64,000 nt of DNA from Antitrichia curtipendula (lineage: Eukaryota; Streptophyta; Bryopsida; Hypnales; Leucodontaceae): contig OX579636.1 of NCBI GenBank assembly GCA_951230915.1, positions 35,647,567-35,711,566 on the forward strand, given 5' to 3'. The notes beneath the pieces are model-generated. The model was not told the DNA's origin, searched no databases, and was given only the letters and a program-made list of their open reading frames with translations. A program made the position numbers and the translations under genes. Of this stretch, positions 1 through 23,001 are shown piece by piece. Position 1 is the stretch's first letter, and each line of letters begins with the position of its first letter.

Positions 1-1815
1 TAGACAAACAAATACATGCTCCAATTGTATTCACAAGACGATGCAGAACACACTTGCGCAAGGATCTTTCTGGCAATCGGTGCAAGTGTACGAGTACCGG
101 CTCCGAGAAGGTCCCACCATTCGTGAGGTTGCAAATTCAAGGTGTTTACATCAAGAAGTCCACCGAAAATGCCTCGTTGATCTCTAAATGCTTGGTACTC
201 AGACAAAGCTGAAGCAAATGCTTGATCTCCAACAGCCAATTTGCGCAAAACTCTCAATATGGCTTCTCTTGCCTCATCATCATCCATTAGCAAGACTTCG
301 TCAAATAAAAAGGGATTCAATAGACCCCCAGCGTAATGCAAATCTGTCCAGAGCATGTCCCAGCGCTTGTAGAAATCATCGGTGGCGGAAATTGCATACC
401 TCCGCTCTAATGAAAATGGTGGATCCTCCAAAGATAAAACATGCTTTTTCACCTTTTTCATCACAAGCCATGCCTTGTCCAAGCACGGGTGCTTGCCATC
501 AAACTCTCGAAGAACAATCAACATGGGCTGCAGTATGTGCACAAAGTTCAAACATTTCCTCCAAAATTCATCCGTTTGCGCACATCGTCGTACATCGTTA
601 GCTTTTCTTTGCTTTTGATTGGATGCCAATCTCCACGTGTACTCATTCCACTGCGGATCGTGGACTGTCGATTCTACCGCTTCCTTCACCTCCACCAAAC
701 GTTCGATCATGAGGAACATGGTTGCAAAGCGTGTTTGAACGGGATTTTTCAAAACGTGATTAGGAAAATGTCGTCGAAAGATTGCAAGTGGCATGTGATG
801 CGTTCAAATGTATTCCACAATTGACTTGGCTTTCTTGACCATACTTATAATCCAATCTTGTTTTCTCCAATCTTCAAGTAGAAGATCAAGTGCATGTGCT
901 GAACACCTTTGAAAATATATGTGTGGAAATCTACGAAGTAACAGAGCGCCAGCGGCCAACATGTTTGCTGCATTGTCTGTACAAACTTGTACCACGTTCT
1001 GTGCCCCTACCTCGTCAATGTAATCACCCATGCAATTAGCCACGTAAGTAGCATCTTTGCATTCGCCTGTTGTGTCTATCGATCCAAGAAAAACCTCTCC
1101 ACTTGTACATGCCAACATGACATTCATCAATGGTCGATGTGTAACGTTGTCCCATCCATCAAAGCATATTGTAACGCCATACTTGTGGATTGGTGCCCTC
1201 GTCTTCTCTGCTACAATTGCTGCCACTTCGTCTTTTGTAGATTTTATGAGCCTTGTACGAAGTGCATGGTACGCTGGAGGTTTGTAGCCAACTCTCGATT
1301 CCGATGTTGATTTCACTGCATCCAGAAAAGCAGGATGCCTCACTACATTGAATGGTATATTGGCTTCGTAGAAAAACTTAGCCCACTTCTTGTCTAGTAC
1401 TTGCTTGTTTGATGCGTTCATTCCTTCTTGTAGAGACAGTTGCCTCATCGATCGACTGCGGGTCAAACTAGGGTTGGGCGCTTCCGATGATCGTACTTGA
1501 GAGCTTTGTCCCCCAGTGTTTTCTCCTCCATCGTTTGCCGAGATTGAAGCATCATGTTGTTGCTCACCACGTACTACACTTGGTAGTATCGTTGATGGTG
1601 ATGTCACTTCCACGTCGCGTCCAGTTCCATGCAAAGTGTCCATAGATATATGTCCTCCACAATTAAAAAACATTACCTTCACGACTGCATTGACTTTAGT
1701 GCACGCTCTCACTCCAAGGAGGGTGTCATTTCATCTGTATCCCAAATGGAAAAGCAACCAATCCTTTCAATAGCTTAGCAAAGCTTCGCAGAACTTGCAA
1801 ACAACTTTTCCATCT
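1..1815 (-). pseudogene. Decayed hAT-family transposase (BED zinc finger + DUF659 + dimerisation start), runs off left edge
   Basis: One reading frame runs leftward from about 1815 to the window edge. It starts with a degenerate BED finger (CKFC at about 1793-1804, then FHLG and ACTKV). A DUF659-like core follows (302 codons, 804-1712; FDGW, CTDNAAN and CSAHALDLLL motifs). The frame ends in the start of the C-terminal dimerisation region, with SSCEYNWS at about 15-38 where hAT proteins usually have SSCERNWS. Three in-frame stops break it: two inside the BED finger and one TGA at 804-806 just after the DUF659 block. The frame is otherwise open to position 1. The protein would bind element ends and catalyse cut-and-paste transposition; this copy cannot encode an intact one. 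The hAT assignment is secure; the 3' end of the gene lies outside the window. Confidence 0.88.
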
Positions 1816-2123
1816 GGCCGTAGTGTGTACCAAGGTTCTCACTATGATCTTCCTCCACCCATTGCTCTTATCTGTCCTCCTCTACTTGCCCTTGCACCAA
1901 AAAAAAGATTAGTATTTTGTTTGAAATGTGATGTGGAAACAACACTTGTTGCTCTCACAACAAGTGCCACCACAACACACTCTTCTTGGACTTTGCTCTA
2001 CCGCAATGGTTGTACTCCAACCAAGTCAGGAAAGGCAAAATTAGCAAGAGAAAGTAAACTTGAATAGGCAGAAGTCCTTAATATACACCTTGAAGCCCTC
2101 CCTAAAATCCTAAACCCTAAACC

Positions 2124-2570
2124 CACCTAGACGGAGTGACGGCTGATGGGGTGGACCCTAAACCCGCAGCCCCGCCAACGAAACCGTCCAAGTGGCGACT
2201 GTCCCGTCCTGCGATATTCCGGTCCAAGGGATGGGACGGTTTCCCATCTAGTGGACGGTTTCCCGTCCAGAGGACGGATTCACGTCCAAGGGACGAATTA
2301 CCGTCCTGGAGACGAAAATTCCGTTTAGAGACGGGCTCTCCGTTCAGAGACGGGCTCTTTGTCGAGGGGACGGCCTCTTTGTATACAGACGGGCTTTCCG
2401 TCCAAGAGACGGATGTCCATTCGGCGACGGAGTGACCGTCCAGAAGACGGCCCGACGCCGTCGCAGAATGGACAGACTTCATCCGCGCTCCAGATGGTCC
2501 CGTCAATATCGGCGTCGGACTGTGACGCGTCAGGGCGGACGCATTATGACATCCGGACGTGAAAAGCCCA
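2124..2570. repeat. GC-rich degenerate subterminal repeats (GACGG/CCGTC) of the hAT element
   Basis: About 450 bp in sharp contrast to the AT-rich surroundings. Short units alternate CCGTCC with GACGG or GACGGGCT spaced by roughly 10-20 bases, so neighbouring units can pair with each other. Subterminal short repeats are typical transposase-binding regions of hAT elements; that role here is inferred. Open frames in this block follow from the base composition and are not genes. Confidence 0.75.
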
Positions 2571-2603
2571 TATCACGTCCGGATAGACAATCCTGGTTGG
2601 GTA

Positions 2604-4571
2604 AGTTGTGCCCTTTCTTCTAGTTTGTGTGGTAAAATTTCAGATCAATCCAAGATGTAATGATTTTCTGGAAGCCAACCAAAGTTCACAGGCTCAACTT
2701 GATTCACCAAAGTGCACTTCATGGTTGCAACTTTAGGATCTTGTATCTCCTTCATCCAATGTTTGATTTCAATAAAAATTTGTTGGGTTGTGTTTCCCTT
2801 GAATTCTAGTTATTGTGGTGAAATTTTCATGTCAATCCAAAGTTGTTTTGAATGTTTGGGAGCAATTCAAAATTCAAAATCCCGCCATTTATGGACTATA
2901 GTGAACTTCGGTGGCTTATATCTTCTTCATAAAATGTCCATTTTCAATAAATAAAAAATTATAAAAGTTGTGCATACTAGTCTAGTTTGTGTGGCTAAAT
3001 TTTCATATCAATCCAAGAATTTATGAATGACTGAGAAGCATTTTAGTAGAAGGAGGTTCAACCCTAGATGTGTTTTTTGCAACTTTTCTTGCCTATATTT
3101 TTATATTTGCAAGCCATTTTGCAAACATAAAAAGTCAATTGAATGATATTTTTTTTCACCAATGTGTTTGTATCCTGGATTTGAATCACTTTGTAGTTAA
3201 AAAAATTTCCATTTGATTAGGTTTAGAAATCAAATTTGGCCTCTAAATGTGTTTTTAGAAAAATTTCAACATTCTTTTTCAATACTAAAACATTATAATC
3301 TTGCAATCTACACGGTCAAATGACTTCAAATTTGATCCACAACATCTACAACATCTATACTACATGATTGTATGATTAAGATCTTTATTACTTAGTCACA
3401 TTTAGATTTATAGCACTTCAAAAGCTAGGATATTTTTTACCCAAAACGACCATGGGCAGTCTAGGGTTAAATGATAAAATTTGTCAAATTTAAATTCATA
3501 TTGTATTCCCAAACTTTGCTTGTGGAAGGGATTTAAGGGTGATTGCAAGCAAGACCAAAAGATTTTAGTAGCGCTTTGCCAAAATTGCAATTTCTGCGCT
3601 TAGTACTATGAGTACTACAAGTACTATAAAACAGAACAATCTTAGCGATTGATTTAAAAATTGACAGCTACTAATATTGTTAACTACTTGCATATATAGA
3701 AAAGTGGAAGTCTAAAAGTGATTACATTTCATCCCAAAGTGGAAGTCAAAACCATCTTTAATGATCGAAAGTGCATATGCAAGGGAGCCCTATTTGTACA
3801 AATATGAAGGCCATAAAATGATATATTTTTAGATTTCTTCTAGTAGGCACGTAGACTCCAACTGTAGGAATAGACCACAAGAATTTCAGCTGTACATCAT
3901 TAATTTTGGAGACTACCCAGTACTAAACCTCAAAAGGTGACAAATTAGCAAAATTGAATTTTAAATATAAAATATTTTTTGTGTTTTAATTTATTTAAAA
4001 AAAATTAAAGTTATGATTACAATCAGGTTAACTATCTCCAATAAAAATTTTAAGTTCATCTAGTTCTACTGTCAAAGGTTATAGCAAAAAATATTTTCAT
4101 TACTCTGGTCCTTGTGTCTTTGAGTTGCATTCTTGGTATTGTCAGAAAGCTTTTTGCAAGGACGGGTGCACAAACTTTGTTATGCCGCATTTGGACCTAC
4201 GGGGTGAAATGAAATATATTGAAATTTTAAAAAAATAAAAAATTACATCTGTTTTTATTTTTATTGTGGCAATGGCACAAGAACACTAAATTAAAACAAC
4301 CCATTGGGGTCATAACAGGAGTTTGGCTTCATGCCGTTGCTGAAATTTTTCAAAATTTTCCACATGAAGAGAAGTGTGAGAAATAGGCAAACAATGACAA
4401 TAGTTGAAATTATATTTTTTTTACAAAGTATGAATTTGTTATAAATTTTTGAAGTGTTTAGTGCATCATGGCTCTAGAGAGTCTATAGACCATTCCAGAA
4501 CCAACAAAACTGAAAACTTGAAAGTTCTTAATGAGGTTACTAATCACTTCATTGCTGTCATGTAAGACATC
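2604..4571. other. AT-rich intergenic DNA
   Basis: No open frame of interest and no recognisable transposon ends. Homopolymer T and A runs are common. I see nothing functional here. Confidence 0.6.
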
Positions 4572-4678
4572 CATAGTAGCCGAAACCTCACATACTAAAA
4601 AACTTCCATAATGGGGTCATTCCTTAGGTGTCCACTATGGGTCATTTGACCACAATGACCGTGTTTTACCTTAGTTAA
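4572..4678 (+). repeat. 107-bp dispersed repeat, copy 1 (partner at 6141-6245)
   Basis: This segment (key words: cctcacatact, ggggtcattcc, aggtgtccactatggg, ccacaatg) recurs in direct orientation at 6141-6245 with roughly 90% identity. The pair brackets about 1.5 kb. It could be the short termini of one element or a segmental duplication; no coding content was found between the copies. Confidence 0.7.
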
Positions 4679-5470
4679 ATATATATAATGCTTCTGGCAG
4701 TCACTGCAAAACCGGTGCAAAAACTATTGCAATCTCACTAAACAACGGCCATTGTATGCAACATTGTGCAATGTACGTATTTGCAACTATTTGAGATTGC
4801 AATTACAGTTAAGGTAGGAGGCTTTGAAAGCAAGCATTTAAGGGCTAGTCTGCCTTTTTCATGTGGTTTCTTGGATGGGATTATTTTTAGCTCATTTTTT
4901 AGATAAAGAAAAATAGATTTTGATTGTAACACAAGTTGTTTCGTATTTTTTGAAGCATTTTTTAATTACTTATAAATTTTCAAACGTGATGAATCATAGG
5001 TTCCTATTTATGACCCTAGGTCTTCCATAAATGATTCACATGCAATTTCTAGAGAGAAATGGGGAAAACAAAGAGAATGATTGACTCTTACAATAAATAA
5101 TATTTTTTTTACCGATCCATTCAATGACTATAGAAGGTTCATTTAAAGACCACCTTACGTCCATTTCAGGCGAGTGTATATGGGCAGTTCTAAATGCCCG
5201 CTCGCTTTTAGAGCCTCCTACCTTATTGCAAGTTTGCATCAATTTAATTTAGCATAGACATGCATTGGTTCTGTGTCTAAGACTTTTGCACAAAGGTTGC
5301 AACACTTTAGCGTTGGTTCGCTATAGACCATGAGTTTAAGGTAAAGTACAGAACCGCTACACAACCATTGCAAAATAATTGATGCTAATTATGTTGCAAC
5401 CACTATTTCCTGCTGTTATGAAACAACATTAATTACACTATTAAGTCCTTCATCCAAAGCATAACATTAT
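4676..5470 (+). repeat. Repeat shared with ABCC intron 19, copy carrying an insertion
   Basis: The sequence matches 6796-7182 inside the last intron of the ABCC gene. Shared words include cattgtgcaatgtac, tgcattggttctgtg, gaccatgagtttaaggtaaag and ccttcatccaaagc. This copy is longer because a 412-bp element sits inside it (4812-5223). The first 65 bp or so are in the opposite orientation relative to the intron copy. Confidence 0.8.
4812..5223. mobile_element. 412-bp TA-flanked MITE (ends AGGTAGGAGGC)
   Basis: Terminal inverted repeats begin AGGTAGGAGGCTTTGAAAGC on the left; the right end reads AGGTAGGAGGCTCTAAAAGC in reverse complement. TA flanks both sides (4810-4811 and 5224-5225). The related repeat in ABCC intron 19 lacks exactly this segment and carries a single TA, so it acts as an empty site. 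The TA duplication suggests a Tc1/mariner (Stowaway-like) non-autonomous element. No transposase is encoded. Confidence 0.82.
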
Positions 5471-6140
5471 GGTATTATGGCAATGGATTATGCCTCAATA
5501 CCCCCACAGTCTCCAATTATTGTTCTAAGTTTGGATGAAAATATAGACATAACCCTTGGAATAGAAATAGAGGAACAAATACAGTCATTTGTACAAGTGG
5601 TAGAGACACCAAAAGGAGAAGTATTGTAAGAGAGTAATGGCAGATATTAGTGTTGAGAGAAAAGTGTGGTAGTGTTTGCATAATTGCATTGTGTGTGTGT
5701 ATGTACTAGAATGCATACATTTTGCATGTGAATTAAATAAAAAAATAGAATAATAATAATAAGTGTATCTCCTATTTTATATTATTTTGATGCATGATTG
5801 AATAAGTGAGTGCACTTATTGTTGGTGTGCAAATGAAATTTCCAAAAAAAATGTGCAGTGATAATGTTATGGTATTGAGGTAGAAAATGAAAACATAAAA
5901 ATAATAAGAGTTTATTTGATGAAGAATGCAATAGTAATTAATGTTTTGTTTAGATAAATAGGAATACAAACCCCATGAAATAAGTGACATGCACAAAAAT
6001 AAGACTACATAATGGAATGAAAAATATGTAGTCCTCAAAAATTTGGAGGTACCGAATTTTTATTAGAACTCATTTTTAGCAAGCAAAATTGCGTACAATG
6101 AGTGCACTTGTCCAAAAATGTCTAATTTGGTGTTGACATT
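5471..6140. other. AT-rich intergenic DNA
   Basis: Contains a short TG-rich microsatellite near 5687-5703 and several AATAAT runs. No gene or transposon end was recognised. Confidence 0.55.
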
Positions 6141-6245
6141 TGTAGTGGCCAAAACCTCACATACTGAAAAAACTCCATTATGGGGTCATTCCCTAGGTGT
6201 CCACTATGGGTCATTTGACCACAATGGCCGTTGTTTTACCTTAGT
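6141..6245 (+). repeat. Dispersed repeat, copy 2, just past the ABCC stop codon
   Basis: Direct partner of 4572-4678. It lies 60-165 bp beyond the ABCC stop codon on the gene's strand, so it may fall in the 3' untranslated region. Confidence 0.7.
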
Positions 6246-6305
6246 GAGTACATGAAAATTGATTGTCCATTCAACATGTGAGATGCAATCAAATTATTAA
6301 ATCAA

Positions 6306-18899
<12,594 letters not shown>

Positions 18900-20332
18900 T
18901 GCAGTGCTAATTCGAGCTAATTCGAGCCTTTGGCAACACCGAAGGTGGCAGACTAACTTATGCAGCTAGCCCCAGTTGACACCCGATGATATGCCTGCTG
19001 CTTGCCTTGCCTTCGTATCGCTCAATTAATTCCGCCACGTTCAATACGGACACCGAGGGATTCAGAAAATTCTAATCCTACAGCGTCAGGTTCAGGTCAA
19101 CAATACACTCAATTTAATTACTCAATCCCTAAGGATGCATCTGAATTACCCAATCCAAATTTTTTTAATTAAACTCCATCAAAAATCTTGAAAACCAACA
19201 ACTCTCACACCTTAACTTGCCGACTATGCTGGAACTCACCGGATTCCAGTAGTAGCAATGCAAGAATACAAAACCGGGCCAACTTAACCAGAAGTTCAGA
19301 ATCACATCAACTACAGATTGAGCATGGCAATCAATTCATCTCAAAAACTGGATTCATCCAAATCTACAAGAATTCACAAACACTGCGCACCATCGACTTG
19401 ATCGAACTAAGAATGAAAGCTGTCACATCACTGAGGCCAATTGAGTGAGACTCAAATTACAAACCTCGAGTTTACACAAAATTTCTGTCAAGCCTGTCAA
19501 TAGAATTAGGATACCTTGTTCTATGCTTTATCCTTTTCGATCCCCGGCCGCAGATTGGAGCAACATTCACACATGCCACGACGCACAGACACGCTGCATG
19601 TCACTCGTTCTAAAATGTCACCATCCTCATGTGTATTTATGAAAAAGCATTTAGTTTCTATACGACAATCGAATCAAATCAACCAATCACTTTAGACTGT
19701 AGAAGTGTCTGACCCATTCAATGCTTACTATGAGCGACCTTGATTCAGTCAATGATTGGCACCTGTCGAAAAAACAAAACGTTCCTGATTGTACATAAAC
19801 TAACCTCCGAACCGATGCTTTACTCACTATCTCAAAATTTTCATAGATACCGCGACTGTCCACATGCCCACAAGAGCCCAAGAATCAACAAGTTCAGCTT
19901 CCATGCAACTTCCGTCATGACCCCAGAAGGCCACACGCAATTAAACAATAATGCAATGAAATGAACGAGGGAGATTATCTCTGGTTCGATCTCGGATTGC
20001 CATTCCCGGTTTTTCAGTGGTACCAACAAAGAAAATTATTGCCACTGATTCTCCATTAGTGCAAAATCACCTAGGAAACGTCTGATACTGCATTCCTGTC
20101 AGAGAAACAAGGATCGTGAATCAATTAAGTAATCTCCCTGTGCAAGGCTCCCTGTGCAAGGCACCTTAGTTTCTAAAGTTGAAAAGCGGGAAGGCCCTGG
20201 ACCCTTCACTTCCCCGGTGGTGTGGCTGCCATGGTGGGTGCAGGCTGTTCCTAGGACCAGGATACCAACAAGTGTGAGTCAGCCAAATGCAGCACCGTAT
20301 GAGGCACTTAATCCGATTCAGGAGTTTGAGGA
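18900..20332. promoter_or_regulatory. Upstream region of the ABCC gene
   Basis: The ABCC start codon at 18899 is preceded on the gene's strand by a 10-bp direct repeat (gctcgaatta, about 18910-18929). No convincing TATA box or other element can be assigned. The rest is moderately AT-rich, with no gene seen. The region must contain the ABCC promoter, but its extent is unknown. Confidence 0.35.
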
Positions 20333-20406
20333 GATATTGCCGGGCGGAAGGTACGTGACGACTGGCAAGCTCGTCAGTCGTGACGTATCTTCCGCCCGGC
20401 AATATC
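20333..20406. repeat. GC-rich near-perfect hairpin (32-bp stem, 10-nt loop)
   Basis: The left arm (20333-20364, starting GATATTGCCGGGCGGAAG) pairs with the right arm (20375-20406) with two mismatches. The loop is 20365-20374. The stem is far more GC-rich than its surroundings. It lies about 440 bp beyond the stop codon of the small gene at 20847-21417. It could be a small-RNA precursor, a fold-back transposon remnant or a transcript-end structure. A 150-codon open frame reads through it but has no coding signs. Confidence 0.75.
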
Positions 20407-20846
20407 GATCAGTCCATGTCACAGTAACCAGTCCCGTAAACGTACGCTCAATGAATTTCAGGACTGTGTATGATTCATGCGTTCACTATTATACATTCAA
20501 ATTAAATGACACAAAGTGGTCCGTCAGTGCTTCGATCGAAGCAATAAGTTACCATACTCAGAGTATTCGCTCGCTAAGTGGACAGCCAGGAATCATCGTC
20601 AATTAATATTTCGTCAAATTGTACGCCGGCACTCAGTTGTCCAGTCAAAAATTAATGATGGCACAAGTCTAGCTTAAACGCAGCTCTAAAAGCTAGCTAG
20701 TAAAAAGCTAGAACAGGTATAGATTTATGTTTCAGTCCGCGCACGCGCGTCCTGAACTTAAAGTACCAAGTTTTGGTATCGATTGATTTAGTACCGCCAA
20801 TTTATCGTAAGTTGAAGTTGACGTAGTTCCATCTCCCTCGTGGCTT

Positions 20847-21417
20847 TTATTCCTCATCACCTAGCTTGTCGATGATTTCCGTGCGTGGTTGCACCAAATG
20901 ACGACGAATCCCTGGCAATTGATCCATCGGTATCGACGTGGTCAGCGGTATGGCTTCCTGCAGGAACCGTATGTTAGACATTAATTTAATTGCTGCGTTG
21001 GCATGGTCAATTAACAGAGACAGTAGAGCGAGCGCCCGGATTCCCGAGAGCAAAAGAAGGCACTAGCTGTTGGTAATGCAACGACAGATGAGGGAGTGAT
21101 CCATTCCATCACGTTGCATGGGGGGTACGGTGAGGCTCTCCTAGCTTACTACTTATAATTCCTTAATTTCTTATCATATATTGCAATTGCAGATGACTGG
21201 TTTCCAGGATTGCAAATCTGTCACGTCACGTTACAGTGGGTACCTTGCTAGACGGTGCGTCGGGTGGTGACACCACGAGATCCACCTCATCGCTAGCTAG
21301 GTCAGCAATGCGACGACGTACAGCATCAATTAAATGAATGGACGTAGATGTCCTCATGAGTAGTTTGAAAAAGCGTTTTGATAGTACACTACTTGAGCGA
21401 GGGTCAGATTCAGACAT
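20847..21417 (-). CDS. Small two-exon gene of unknown function, 94 aa
   Basis: Exon 1 (21417-21244) starts MSESDPRSSS and ends in PSSK at an AAG|GTACCC donor. Exon 2 (20957-20847) follows a TTCCTGCAG acceptor, begins EAIPLTTSIPMDQ and ends LGDEE before TAA. Both exons are phase 0 and join in frame. The predicted product is hydrophilic and charged, with no membrane segment. The coding stretch is clearly more GC-rich than its surroundings, which supports a real gene. Upstream on the same strand is a TATA-like AT stretch (about 21450-21480). I do not recognise a family. It could also be the surviving end of a larger gene. Confidence 0.45.
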
Positions 21418-21419
21418 AA

Positions 21420-22997
21420 AGTAAGCATTTTTTGAAATGTCTGAAACTGTAAAATATTAATATATTATATGTGAAATGTCTGAAAAGGTGTAGAAATTTT
21501 TCTTCCATATTGCCTAATTTTTTAATATTTCAAAATTATATCAGAAATTACTAAGAATAGCATTTAATGTCAAGTGTCAAGTGTCAAGTGTAAGACTCAA
21601 ACATTTAATTAATGATTCTCATCAAGTTGAAAACGTAAAAAGAACCAAGAAAAGACTTTGCAATAAAAAAACACAACAACAAAAAATAAGAAAAGTCATA
21701 GAAATAAAGACCAAAAGAATTGTGGTAGACAAAATAAATTTTAAAAAATTCCTAAAATATAATTTTCAACTTACATTATGGAAAATTTTGTTAAGATGGC
21801 GGTATTCTATGTGCCATTTTTAGACCGCCCAATCTAGGACAAATATAGATTTTAAAAATCTTAAAATTGTATAGATTCTATAATTTTAGAACTAGTATAG
21901 ATTTAAAATCGTACGGTCTAAATTGTAAAAGTGACATTTAGAAAAAGTGTAGATTTTAGACATCTAGGACTATTGTACATTTTAGACCACCCGGTCTAAA
22001 CTATAAAAATTGTCAAGTAGCGGAATAGTGTCATTTAATGAAATTGTCCATTATTGTAAAATATTCAAACTATCCTATAATATTGTTGAATTTAACCCTA
22101 GCATTTGTAAAGGTCAAAATAATACATTCTAAATAAATTAGTTGAAGTAACTTTTGTCAAAAGTACCACATGCCATACCATTATATGTTTAGGGGCTTCC
22201 AAATATGAAGTGGAAAAATCAAATTTTAGTTGAAAATATTTTCAATATAAAAATGAATATATTTTTAATTTTTTTAATTTTTTTTAAATGAAAGCATGTG
22301 TCTTCTATCTACTAGCATCAAAATTTAAAAAAAAAATTGAATTGATAAGAAATTATTGTTAATTTTTGAAGAAAAATTTAAAGAAATTCACATCAAATAC
22401 AATATACATTAAAAAATCAAAAAACTTCACACTGCAAAATAAGTGTATATTATAGAAGATAACTTCATAGTGTTCATATTGCTTTAAATTTAGAAACAAA
22501 GTTCTAGACTCACCTTGAAATTGCAATGAAAAGTTCAAATTTGGAAACTTTTGAAATTTCCTAATAGATTAAAAAGTAAACTAAAAAAGATTCATTTTGT
22601 TAATTATGCTTTCATTGCAAATAGAATCATCACGGTGTTGATTCCAAAATACAATTATACAGTTTAGGCATTACATATTCTAATATTCAAAGTTTGATGT
22701 GTTTTCTACTAATATTAACAATTGTTGAAGTGTACAATTGATTGATCTAAAAGTCAAACTGAAGATGTGCATTATTGACTTCAGATTTTGAATATTTTAA
22801 GAATTTTTTTAATATATATTATAATTTTTTAAATCATGATTTATTAAAGAAAATTGAATTTTGCTAAACTGTCATACTTCAGAGTTTTAAGGTTTATGAG
22901 ACTTTTGAATACCAAAAATTATCACTTTAAGGTAAGATTCTAAAAATAAAATTCCACTATAGACATCAAGGTGACTAACTAACTATCAAGATAAGGT
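21420..22997. other. Very AT-rich intergenic DNA
   Basis: Long runs of A and T, and short local repeats such as caagtgtcaagtg near 21568-21590 and several taga-rich words (21840-22000). No gene or transposon end was recognised. Confidence 0.55.
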
Positions 22998-23001
22998 TTA
23001 G

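Larger units (their letters stand above)
1..2595 (-). mobile_element. hAT transposon, 5' part with terminal inverted repeat at 2576-2595
   Basis: The transposase pseudogene is followed by a 300-bp spacer, a plant telomere-like motif (about 2108-2124), a GC-rich degenerate repeat block and then a terminal sequence. Read on the minus strand, the end is CAGGATTGTCTATCCGGACG. It matches at 15 of 20 positions one end of the 3.25-kb hAT element at 57456-60705. The next 8 bases (gttgggta, 2596-2603) would be the target duplication, but the other end lies outside the window, so this cannot be confirmed. Confidence 0.7.

Noticed and set aside
2117..2623. Overlapping open frames in the GC-rich block next to the hAT end
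   Set aside because: They are open in several frames because the repeats lack stop codons; they lie inside the transposon's subterminal region.
20154..20606. 150-codon open frame on the plus strand
   Set aside because: It runs straight through the 20333-20406 hairpin, and the opposite strand is equally open. No domain or gene context.
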